A DNA stretch of 64,000 nt from Streptomyces profundus (lineage in GTDB: Bacteria; Actinomycetota; Actinomycetes; Streptomycetales; Streptomycetaceae): contig NZ_CP082362.1 in assembly GCF_020740535.1 (NCBI RefSeq), positions 496,001 to 560,000 on the forward strand, given 5' to 3'. The notes below the pieces were generated by a model. It ran no database searches and had not been told where the DNA came from. It worked only from the letters and a program-made list of their open reading frames with translations. Shown piece after piece: positions 34,762 through 42,120 of the stretch. The position numbers and the translations under genes were made by a program. The first letter of the stretch is position 1; each line of letters opens with the position of its first letter.

Positions 34762-35748
34762 TCAGGTGACCTCCGTGAGGAGGTCACCCCAGGCCTTGGC
34801 GAAGTAGTCCAGGTCGAACTGGGCCAGGGCCTCGTATGCCGCCTTGACTTCCGTCTGGCCGGCCGATGCGCGTTCCCGGATCTGCGTCGGCAGGCGGCCG
34901 AGGTCCGGGGCCGGCTGGCCGGTCAGCGCGGCGAGGTCGCCCAGGCCGGCCACCGGGCGGATGAGGCAGGGCAGGCCGAGCAGCAGGGCCTCGGCCGCGC
35001 AGCGGCTCCACCCCTCCCGCATCCGAGGGAGGAAGACCCCGACGTCGCAGGCGCGGAGCAGTCGTAGGTACCGTTCGCGTTCGACGTCGTAGTGTGCGCC
35101 GTCGAAGCCGATGGTGTTGCTGCCGCTGGTGATCACCCGCGTCCCGAGAGCGTCGGCCAGGGCCGCCGAGATCTCCTCCGTTCCCTTCCAGTGCACGGCC
35201 TTCCCCGCGTAGACGGCGATCAGGTCCGGAGGCAAGCCGAACTCGGCACGGCACTCGTCCCGGTCAAGGCTCCGTACCCGCTCGATCTCGGTCAGGTCGA
35301 AGGCGTTGTGGATCACCCGCACGTTGCGAACGCCCCGGGCGCGGAGGAAGTCGGCCCAGTAGGGGGCGACGCAGACCACGGCGGCGCACTGGGGCAGCAG
35401 CCGGAAGAGGCGTTCCCAGAGCATGGCTTCGACGGGGGCGGAGTCGTGTTGGAGCGGTTCGTAGTGGTGCAGGAGGAACACCGTGCGGGCGCGCATCTCG
35501 GGGGTGAACAGCAGCAGGCTGAGGTCGTCCCATACGAAGGTGCCGGTCGTGTCGTTCAGTGCGCGGATCGTCGGGGCCAAGCGGGCGAGGTGGCGGAGCT
35601 TGCGCCAGCGGCGGACGCGGTAGGTCCGCTTGTGGTCGGGAATCGTGCGCCACTGCACGTCGTCGGCCGTCACCTCGTGGAGCATCCGCAGATAGGCCCG
35701 GCCGCCGGTGCGGCCGACGGGCTCCATCGAGTAGACGACCCGCTTCAC
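34762..35748 (-). CDS. Glycosyltransferase, family 4 type
   Basis: 328-residue GT-B fold enzyme and last gene of the eight-gene operon. The C-terminal nucleotide-sugar domain shows AVYAGKAVHWKGTEEISAALADALG and MREGWSRCAAEALLLGLPCLIRPVAGLGDL, the acidic sugar-binding segment of GT4. The acceptor domain starts VKRVVYSMEPVGRTGGRAYLRMLHEV. GTG 35748 has GGAGG seven bases upstream and overlaps the HD gene stop (GTGA). Sugar donor and acceptor unknown. Confidence 0.85.
   Translation of the reverse strand: MKRVVYSMEPVGRTGGRAYLRMLHEVTADDVQWRTIPDHKRTYRVRRWRKLRHLARLAPTIRALNDTTGTFVWDDLSLLLFTPEMRARTVFLLHHYEPLQHDSAPVEAMLWERLFRLLPQCAAVVCVAPYWADFLRARGVRNVRVIHNAFDLTEIERVRSLDRDECRAEFGLPPDLIAVYAGKAVHWKGTEEISAALADALGTRVITSGSNTIGFDGAHYDVERERYLRLLRACDVGVFLPRMREGWSRCAAEALLLGLPCLIRPVAGLGDLAALTGQPAPDLGRLPTQIRERASAGQTEVKAAYEALAQFDLDYFAKAWGDLLTEVT
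34765..34788. terminator. Bidirectional hairpin between gltX and the operon
   Basis: A perfect 10-bp stem, GGTGACCTCC with its complement at 34779-34788, and a GTGA loop. It lies directly after the gltX stop and inside the last codons of the convergent glycosyltransferase gene, so it may terminate both transcripts. Confidence 0.7.
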
Positions 35749-36359
35749 GGGCGTACCTCCGGTTGGTGTTGGACGTACTCGGCGTGGAGCAGCCCGCACA
35801 TGGCCTCCAGCTCGGGAGTGAGGTGGCGGGCGGCCTCGGCGAGGGGGAGGTGGAAGTCGTGCAGGCTCTGGAGGAACCGTCGACGCCGTTCGAGGTTCGG
35901 CGATGCGGCGAGATCGCGCAGGTTGTGGAGGCGGTCGGCGAGCCGGACCAGGAGGTCCTCGGGCGGGAGCGCGGCCTGCTTGGTGCGCCACCGTCCCTCG
36001 TCACCTGAGGACTTGGGGCGCTGTTCGAGGCGGTGGTCGGCTGTCATGGCCCGTAGGCGGGCGGTGAACGGGCGGCCGAGGTGACGGGTGACCGCCGCCT
36101 CCGATTCCGGGGTCACTTCCAGGGCGTCGTGAAGGAGTGCGAGGAGCAGGGTCCCGGGGCGGTCGATGCCGATCTCCGTTCGCAGGAGAGTGACGACGGC
36201 GAGAGGGTGTTGGAGGTACGGCGTGCCCTGGTCGCGGATGTGGCCTTCGTAGACGGTGAGGGCGAGGCCACCGGCAGCGCGGGCGCGGGACTGCTCGTCC
36301 GCGTTCCAGTTGGCGGCGCCGAGCACGCTCAGTATGTGGTCCAGGTCGATGGGACTCAT
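35745..36359 (-). CDS. HD-domain phosphohydrolase-like protein, RelA/SpoT type
   Basis: 204-residue stand-alone HD domain. Metal ligands His51 (YLQHPLAVV), His77-Asp78 (LLALLHDALE) and Asp142 (VRLADRLHNLRDL) line up with the hydrolase domain of SpoT/RelA and small alarmone hydrolases. The hydrolytic ED pair is altered: Glu81 is followed by Val82 (HDALEVTP instead of HDxxEDTP). It might cleave a phosphate ester in the pathway rather than ppGpp. The start ATG 36359 overlaps the carbamoyltransferase stop (ATGA) and its stop overlaps the next start (GTGA). Confidence 0.8.
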   Translation of the reverse strand: MSPIDLDHILSVLGAANWNADEQSRARAAGGLALTVYEGHIRDQGTPYLQHPLAVVTLLRTEIGIDRPGTLLLALLHDALEVTPESEAAVTRHLGRPFTARLRAMTADHRLEQRPKSSGDEGRWRTKQAALPPEDLLVRLADRLHNLRDLAASPNLERRRRFLQSLHDFHLPLAEAARHLTPELEAMCGLLHAEYVQHQPEVRP

Positions 36360-38080
36360 CCATCCCACCTCGTACGGCATTGCTGGACGTGGGGGTTGGG
36401 GACGTGGTCGGCGAGCAGCAGGGTGTCCCCGACCGCGAGGGCATCGAGGCCGAGTTCGGCCGCAGCTGCCGCTGCCTGCTCGGCGGTCCGCAGGATCGGG
36501 GAGCCCTTGCGGTTGAAAGAGGTGTTCAGCAGCAGCGGCAGGCCGGTGCGGCCGTGGAACCGTTCGAGGAGTTCACGCAGGCCCTCATGGCCGGCGGAGA
36601 CGGACTGGACCCGTGCGGTGCCGTCGTGGTGGGTGACTGCGGCGACACGGTCAGCCCGGCACCGGCGGATGTGGGCGACGCGGTTCATGAACGGGTCGCC
36701 CGCCGACATGAACCAGTCGGTGGTGTGCTCGGCGAGGACGGCGGGGGCGAACGGTCGGTAGGAAGCTCGTTTCTTGAGCGCGTTGAGCCGGTCCCGGGTA
36801 GCGGCGTGGCCGGGGTGGGCGAGGATCGAGCGATGGCCGAGGGCCCGGGGCCCAAATTCGAGCCGTCCCCGCACCCAGCCGACGATGCGGTGCTCAGCGA
36901 GCAACTCGGCCACCGTGGACTCCAGTTCCGGACCGAGGTCGGTCAGGGCGCGGTAGCCGGACGGCACCGCGGTCGCGGACAGCGCGCCCGGGAGCGGGCC
37001 CCAGGCCGCGTCGGTCAGCGCGGGGAGGCGCTCCTGCCCGAGTTGGTAGTGCCAGCCGTAGAGCGCGGCGCCCACGGCGGTGCCGGCGTCGTGCGGAGCT
37101 GGTGCCACGAAGAGGGTGTCGAAGCCGCTGTCGGCGGTCAGCTGACCGTTGAGGTGGGAGTTGAGGGCACATCCGCCCGAGAACACCAACGCCGAGGCGC
37201 GGGTGAGCCGTTGCAGGTGGCGGGCGACGTGAACGACCGCTTCGGCGAAGACCTGCTGGGCTGCGGCGGCCAGGTCGGCGCGCTCTTTCTCCGGCTGTCC
37301 CTGGACGTTGGCGACAGTCCAGGCTCGGCCGTCGAGCAGCAACGGCGTGCTGCTGTCCGCTGAGCCCCAGGGGTGGGCGATGTGGACTTCGCCGTCATCG
37401 CCGAGCCGGACCAGTTCGCGGATCTGCGGTCCGTAGTGCTGGGGATCGCCGAAGGCCGCGAGCGCCATCATGCTGCCCTCGGGCTCGTCGCCGGGCGGGA
37501 TCACCCGCCGGGCGAGGTTCCGGTAGAAGTGCCCGAGGGAGGAGTGGACACGTCGAGGTCCGGAGGGGCCCGGGAGGACGGTCGGCATACCTTGATGGAG
37601 GCGGTCGATGCGGTCGGGGCGCAAGTCGTACCCGGTGATGCGTTCCCGGCCGGGGCCGAAGTCGGCGCCAAGGGAGGAGCCGCCGGCGTCAATGACGAGG
37701 CCGGCCGCGTGTTCGTGCCCGGAGAGCAGGTAGCCGGAGAGCGCATGGGCCGCGTGGTGGGACAGGAGGCGAAGGTGCTCGCCGAGCGGCACCGGCAACA
37801 GGGCGGCGAGTTCGTCCCGTTCCTGGGACAGCCAACTGCCGGCCGCCGGGTTGGGGCGCATGGAGGCCGCCCATACGACGTCCACGTCCTGCGGTGGGAT
37901 GCCGGCGGCTTCCAGGCACCACCGGAGCGCGCGAATCGGGACGGTGAGCGTGCCCTTGCGGGTGGTGTGGTGGTGTTTGATGCCGCTCCATCGTTCCTCT
38001 TCGGCCGCGTAGAGGCGGCCGTCGACCACCAGGGCAGCGGCGGTGTCGTGGTGGAAGTTGAGTCCGAGGACTGCGGGCAT
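36356..38080 (-). CDS. O-carbamoyltransferase (NodU/CmcH/TobZ family)
   Basis: 574-residue carbamoyltransferase, normal length. These enzymes convert carbamoyl phosphate and ATP to carbamoyl-adenylate, then carbamoylate a hydroxyl of an antibiotic or sugar. The Kae1-like N-terminal domain has NFHHDTAAALVVDG, a metal-binding SHHAAHALSGYLLSG and GLVIDAGGSSLGAD. VFSGGCALNSHLNGQL and the YrdC-like region RGRLEFGPRALGHRSILAHP are hallmarks, followed by NTSFNRKGSPI. It is the clearest pointer that the operon makes a small molecule. It lies 26 bp after the radical SAM gene and overlaps the HD gene. Confidence 0.94.
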   Translation of the reverse strand: MPAVLGLNFHHDTAAALVVDGRLYAAEEERWSGIKHHHTTRKGTLTVPIRALRWCLEAAGIPPQDVDVVWAASMRPNPAAGSWLSQERDELAALLPVPLGEHLRLLSHHAAHALSGYLLSGHEHAAGLVIDAGGSSLGADFGPGRERITGYDLRPDRIDRLHQGMPTVLPGPSGPRRVHSSLGHFYRNLARRVIPPGDEPEGSMMALAAFGDPQHYGPQIRELVRLGDDGEVHIAHPWGSADSSTPLLLDGRAWTVANVQGQPEKERADLAAAAQQVFAEAVVHVARHLQRLTRASALVFSGGCALNSHLNGQLTADSGFDTLFVAPAPHDAGTAVGAALYGWHYQLGQERLPALTDAAWGPLPGALSATAVPSGYRALTDLGPELESTVAELLAEHRIVGWVRGRLEFGPRALGHRSILAHPGHAATRDRLNALKKRASYRPFAPAVLAEHTTDWFMSAGDPFMNRVAHIRRCRADRVAAVTHHDGTARVQSVSAGHEGLRELLERFHGRTGLPLLLNTSFNRKGSPILRTAEQAAAAAAELGLDALAVGDTLLLADHVPNPHVQQCRTRWDG

Positions 38081-38106
38081 GGTGGGGTACCTCCGGCCTT
38101 GAGGGC

Positions 38107-38880
38107 TCAGGTGGCGAGTGCGGGGACGACGGCTGAGCCGGAGTCGGTGTATTCGTGGCAGCGCAGGCAGAACCGGAAGTGGTGGCCTCGGGGCGCGAAG
38201 ACCTTGGCCGCGAAGTCCTCGTCCCAGATGCTGAATTCGCTGTCGTCCTTCGCCATGGCGTTGAAGCAGCGGTAGCAGGAGCCGTCCATCTCGATCATCA
38301 GGTGCTGGTCCAGGTAGCGGTCGCAGATGCCTCGCAGATCGTTCGCCGGCTGGCCGACATCGACGTGGTGAACGTGGTTGGTGACATGGATGGCGCCGAA
38401 CCTGCCGCAGAGGCTGGCGAGTTGCGCAAGCCGAGTGGAACTGATGCCTTCCAGGACGCTGTTGACGACCACCGTCTTGCCGGCTTCGCGGAGGCGGGGG
38501 ACGACGGTGTGCACCTCGTCGTAGTTGGCGTGCTCGTCGTCGCAGCCGATGAGGATCTGGTCGTATGAGCGGAGGGCGGCGTCCATGATCCGCTGGTTGC
38601 GGGCCAGGGTGATGGCGTTGGTGCCCAGGACCATGACCTTGCCCGGCAGCCGGGTGCGCGCGAGGGCGCTCAGGGCGGGGAAGTCCCGGTGCACGGTGGG
38701 CTCACCACCGTTGATGTGCAACTGCTGGAACGGGATGGTCTCCAGCCGGTCAAGGACCGTGGTGAACAGCTCCACGGACATGTTCTCGCCCTGGGCGCCG
38801 TCGGCGAAGATGCAGAAGTCGCAGGAGCGGTTGCACTTCGTCGTGATCTTGATCTTCGCGGTCCTCAGGATGCGGGGCAT
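38107..38880 (-). CDS. Radical SAM protein with C-terminal cysteine cluster
   Basis: 257-residue radical SAM enzyme. The 4Fe-4S motif CNRSCDFC (Cys16, 20, 23) lies near the N-terminus and INGGEPTVH (about 56-64) is the SAM-binding GGE motif. Five more cysteines (186, 202, 205, 238, 241) form a SPASM/twitch-like region for an auxiliary cluster. Such proteins make C-C, C-S or epimerisation changes by radical chemistry. No precursor peptide gene is visible nearby, so a small-molecule substrate is as likely as a peptide. The gene start overlaps the upstream gene end by 16 bp. Confidence 0.88.
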   Translation of the reverse strand: MPRILRTAKIKITTKCNRSCDFCIFADGAQGENMSVELFTTVLDRLETIPFQQLHINGGEPTVHRDFPALSALARTRLPGKVMVLGTNAITLARNQRIMDAALRSYDQILIGCDDEHANYDEVHTVVPRLREAGKTVVVNSVLEGISSTRLAQLASLCGRFGAIHVTNHVHHVDVGQPANDLRGICDRYLDQHLMIEMDGSCYRCFNAMAKDDSEFSIWDEDFAAKVFAPRGHHFRFCLRCHEYTDSGSAVVPALAT

Positions 38881-40010
38881 GGCGAACTCCTCGGGTCAGG
38901 GTGAACGTCGCCCGGCGTGAGACTGAGGAAGTCCTGCACGGTCGCCCGCTGGCGGTGCCAGCGCGCGAGGGCCACGCGCAGGATGCTGGCGGTGGTCGGT
39001 CCCGTGGGGATCAGCGCCGCCATCCGGGCGGCCAGCCGCTGGGCGGGAGCGGCCTCGTCCGCCGCGAGCGCGGTCAACGCCCGGGCGGCGGAACTGAGTT
39101 CCTTCGCCTCTCGGCGGATCAGGTACTCGGTCGCCACGCCGGGCGGTGGGTCGAGGTAGTACAGCCAGCGGGCGACACGTACGCGGAGCATCCCGGCGGT
39201 CATCACCCAGTCGGTACGGACGTGTTCCTCGTTACGGCCCTCGGCCGGGCCCTGCGCATCGGGAACGCGACGCATGGCCGCTGCCAGGGCGACGTGGGCT
39301 GTGCGGAGCAGTTGGTGCGGGCTTCGGCCATCCGGTGGTTGCTCGGCGTGCCGGAGGAATTGTTCCCCGTACCGCCCCAGCCCGTCCGGTCGCCACTGGG
39401 TGAGGGCGGTCGTCTTGCCAGGGCAGCGCGTCCGGGTCGCGAGCGCGGTGGCGGCAAACCAGCACGGGGCAAGGTAGTGCCAGGCGACGCAGTGGCGCCG
39501 GTACCTGGCAAGGTCCCCCATCACGTTGTCGGTGCTGTCGGCCGCCAGCTGGTACTGGCCGCCCAGCCGGGAGTGGAGGATTCCCCGATAGAACCGCTCG
39601 TCGATATCTCCCCAAGGCGCCATCTGCGCACGGGACTTCCAACGCTGGAAGTCCCTGGTGCTCCCGCTGATCAGCGACCAGGTCGCCAGCTCGGGCGCGG
39701 AGACGAGCTGCCCATCCGCCTCGGCCGTGATGAACGCGAAGCCGGGCGGATGCTCCAGAAGACGTCGATGGGAGACCTCTCGGGCGACCGCCGCGGTGTG
39801 CGCGGCGGCCAGCCGGTGGTTCCACCCCTCCCAGTCCTCGGGGACCCGAGGGAGGAGGACGCGCACGTCGATGTCGGAGTGCGGGGCGAGTAGATCGGCG
39901 GGCTGCCACTTATGGGTAAGCATCACGGCCCCGAGGCCCTGAGCCGCCAACTCGCGCTCGTACAGGGCGCCGAGTCCTTGGTAGAGAGGTGGTGCCTCGG
40001 CCATGACCAT
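38865..40010 (-). CDS. Nucleotidyltransferase-like protein
   Basis: 381-residue protein. Residues 25-55 (GAVMLTHKWQPADLLAPHSDIDVRVLL) resemble the pol-beta nucleotidyltransferase core: SDIDVRV gives the two catalytic aspartates, but the preceding Gly-Ser motif is replaced by Thr-His. The rest is helical, with ELATWSLISGSTRDFQRWKSRAQM and several Trp-rich segments, and belongs to no family I know. It may add a nucleotide or bind one. The ATG at 40010 overlaps the upstream stop (TGATG), so it is translationally coupled. Confidence 0.6.
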   Translation of the reverse strand: MVMAEAPPLYQGLGALYERELAAQGLGAVMLTHKWQPADLLAPHSDIDVRVLLPRVPEDWEGWNHRLAAAHTAAVAREVSHRRLLEHPPGFAFITAEADGQLVSAPELATWSLISGSTRDFQRWKSRAQMAPWGDIDERFYRGILHSRLGGQYQLAADSTDNVMGDLARYRRHCVAWHYLAPCWFAATALATRTRCPGKTTALTQWRPDGLGRYGEQFLRHAEQPPDGRSPHQLLRTAHVALAAAMRRVPDAQGPAEGRNEEHVRTDWVMTAGMLRVRVARWLYYLDPPPGVATEYLIRREAKELSSAARALTALAADEAAPAQRLAARMAALIPTGPTTASILRVALARWHRQRATVQDFLSLTPGDVHPDPRSSPCPAS

Positions 40011-41119
40011 CACCGCTCCCCCGTGGAGGCGCGGGCGCAGGAGGGTCCGGCCGCGTCTGTGGGGACGACGGGGAGCAGCGGCAGGACGGCGGTGCCCTCG
40101 GGGCGTTCCATACGGTCCCAGCGCAGGTCGTAGTCGACGTAGTGGAAACCCTGCCAGGCGTCGTTGGTGTCCCGGTCGAGCATGGCCTGGAAGAGGTGGG
40201 CGAAGGCGTCGCCGAGGGTGCCCTCGGCGAGGTGGGGCTTCAGGGGAATGTCGCGGTTGTGCAGGATGCAGGGCCGTGCCACTCCCGTGGGGGTGATCTT
40301 GATGCGGTTGGCGTCGGAGCAGGTGGCGCAGCTGGAGTTGGAGATGAAGCCGATCGATCCGGCCCAGCCGGCGGGCCGGAGGTACTGTCCGGGGCTGCGA
40401 ACACCCAGCTGATCCCTGGGGACTTCGCCGGCGTCGGCAAGCCACGCGTGGAGCCGGTCGCGGACCTCCGCCTCGTTGATGAACTCGGTGTCGAACAGCG
40501 CCTGCGCGGGGCCGATGTTCTGGAGTTCGATCAGGCGGACGGCGATGGGCAGCTCCCGGGCGAGCTGGGCCACGGCGAAGGCGTCGTCCAGGTAGGTGCG
40601 TTGGAGGACGCAGTTGATTTTCACGCGCAGGCCGAGGGCGAGGGCGGTGTCGAGGGTGCGCCGGGTGGTGCGCGGGTCGCCACCGCCCATGATCGCGGCC
40701 GACCTCGTCGGGTCGAGGCTGTGGAGGCTGAGGTTGAGGTATGTCAGGCCGGCGCTGTGAAGCTGTTCGACGCTGAGCCCCCGGCGCAGGTTGCCGTGGC
40801 TGGTGATGCCGATGGCGGCATCGGGCCCGAGCCCTTCGGCCAGGCCGGCGATGACGTCGAGGATGTCAGCCCTGAGCGTCGGCTCACCGCCGGAGCAGTG
40901 CGCCTTCCTGATCCGCCAGCCGCCGGCCTCGGCGGCGATGGCCGCGTAGTCGGAGGCGGTCAGGGGCCGGTCCTTGTGTCCGTAGTCCGGCATACAACGG
41001 GGCTTGCAGAAGACGCAGTCCAGATTGCACAGGGAGTTCAGGGTGAGCGCCAGATAGGGGTGATTGCGGCCGGTCGCGGCGAACGCGGCGACCAGATCGC
41101 GCTGGTGTACGTCGAGCAT
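40010..41119 (-). CDS. MoaA-like radical SAM enzyme
   Basis: 369-residue radical SAM protein. Motif CNLDCVFC (Cys31, 35, 38) and HCSGGEPTLR are near the N-terminus. The C-terminus has a second cluster region like GTP 3',8-cyclase MoaA: GFISNSSCATCSDANRIKITPTGVARPCILH with Cys264, 267 and 284; MoaA has 13 residues between the last two cysteines, here 16. Molybdenum-cofactor partners are absent nearby, so it is probably a pathway enzyme derived from MoaA, possibly acting on a nucleotide. ATG 41119 has GGAGG about eight bases upstream. Confidence 0.85.
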   Translation of the reverse strand: MLDVHQRDLVAAFAATGRNHPYLALTLNSLCNLDCVFCKPRCMPDYGHKDRPLTASDYAAIAAEAGGWRIRKAHCSGGEPTLRADILDVIAGLAEGLGPDAAIGITSHGNLRRGLSVEQLHSAGLTYLNLSLHSLDPTRSAAIMGGGDPRTTRRTLDTALALGLRVKINCVLQRTYLDDAFAVAQLARELPIAVRLIELQNIGPAQALFDTEFINEAEVRDRLHAWLADAGEVPRDQLGVRSPGQYLRPAGWAGSIGFISNSSCATCSDANRIKITPTGVARPCILHNRDIPLKPHLAEGTLGDAFAHLFQAMLDRDTNDAWQGFHYVDYDLRWDRMERPEGTAVLPLLPVVPTDAAGPSCARASTGER

Positions 41120-41130
41120 CGGTCGGCCTC

Positions 41131-42120
41131 CTACGAGGGAGAGTTGGCAGTCGGCGCTTCGGCCAGGCCGTTGAACGCCTGGCCGGCGAGAAAGCGGTGC
41201 AGGTTGTCGGCGAAGAACGCGACGGCCGCGTCCATGTACGTGCGGCTGAACACGGAACTCTTCGGCGTGAGCACGACCCGAGGGTGGTGCCGCAGGGGAT
41301 GACCAGGCGGCAGCGGCCTGGGCTGGTAGACGTCCAGTCCCGCGCCGCGAAGGTGGCCGGCGTCGAGGGCGGTAAGGAGGGCCTGCTGGTCGACGGTCGT
41401 CGCACGGCCGAGGTTGAGGAAGAGGGACTGCGGCTTGAAAGCCGAGAAGAGGTCGTGGTCGAAGAAGCGGTCCGTTGCCGGGTTGGCCGGCAGCAGATCG
41501 ACCACCACGTCGGCGACGGCCACCGCCTGACGCACGGCCGAGGTGTGCATCCATCTGATTCCGCTGCTGTAGGCCGCCGTTGGCGTCCGCCGTACCCCGA
41601 TGACGTTCATACCGAAGGCGTGCGCGGCGCGGGCGAGGTGTTCCCCGATGCTGCCGCAGCCGACGATGGTCATCGTCGCCCCCGCCAGGTCGAAGAACTC
41701 CTCGGCCAGGTCGTCCTTCCAGCAGATGCGGCTCCGCTGCGCGCGTTGGCTGATGAACAGCCCACGGGAGAAGCCCAGGATCAGTCCCATGGCGTGCTCG
41801 GCCATGGGGCGGCCGTGAAAGCCGTACGAGCGGGTCAGAGCCACGCCGGCCGAGTTCGCTTCGGCGACGGGGAGGTGGTCGGTGCCGGCGGCCGGGGAAG
41901 CGATCCACCGCAGACGCGGCGCGCCGGCCAGCCACGATGGTTCGAAACGCCACCCGAAGAAGACGTCGACGTCGACCAGTCCGCGCGGCAGGACCTCTTC
42001 GCTCACCGCGCGGAACTCGACGTGGGGGAAGGCAGCACACAGCGAATGCAGGGGGCTGTCGGCGAACTGCCAAAAGGAGTATGGGGATTCCAGGCTGATC
42101 AACACCACCGGTCGGTTCAT
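41131..42120 (-). CDS. D-2-hydroxyacid dehydrogenase-like protein with altered active site
   Basis: 329-residue member of the D-isomer-specific 2-hydroxyacid dehydrogenase family. The NAD motif GCGSIG is at residues 154-159 and the substrate-binding Arg is kept (Arg239 in LNLGRATT). The catalytic Glu of the DVxExE motif is Arg268 (LDVYQPRPLP) and the acid/base His of LTPH is Lys287 (LTPKSS). Lysine may take over, or the protein may act on another substrate. ATG 42120 overlaps the upstream glycosyltransferase stop by 4 bp. Confidence 0.85.
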   Translation of the reverse strand: MNRPVVLISLESPYSFWQFADSPLHSLCAAFPHVEFRAVSEEVLPRGLVDVDVFFGWRFEPSWLAGAPRLRWIASPAAGTDHLPVAEANSAGVALTRSYGFHGRPMAEHAMGLILGFSRGLFISQRAQRSRICWKDDLAEEFFDLAGATMTIVGCGSIGEHLARAAHAFGMNVIGVRRTPTAAYSSGIRWMHTSAVRQAVAVADVVVDLLPANPATDRFFDHDLFSAFKPQSLFLNLGRATTVDQQALLTALDAGHLRGAGLDVYQPRPLPPGHPLRHHPRVVLTPKSSVFSRTYMDAAVAFFADNLHRFLAGQAFNGLAEAPTANSPS

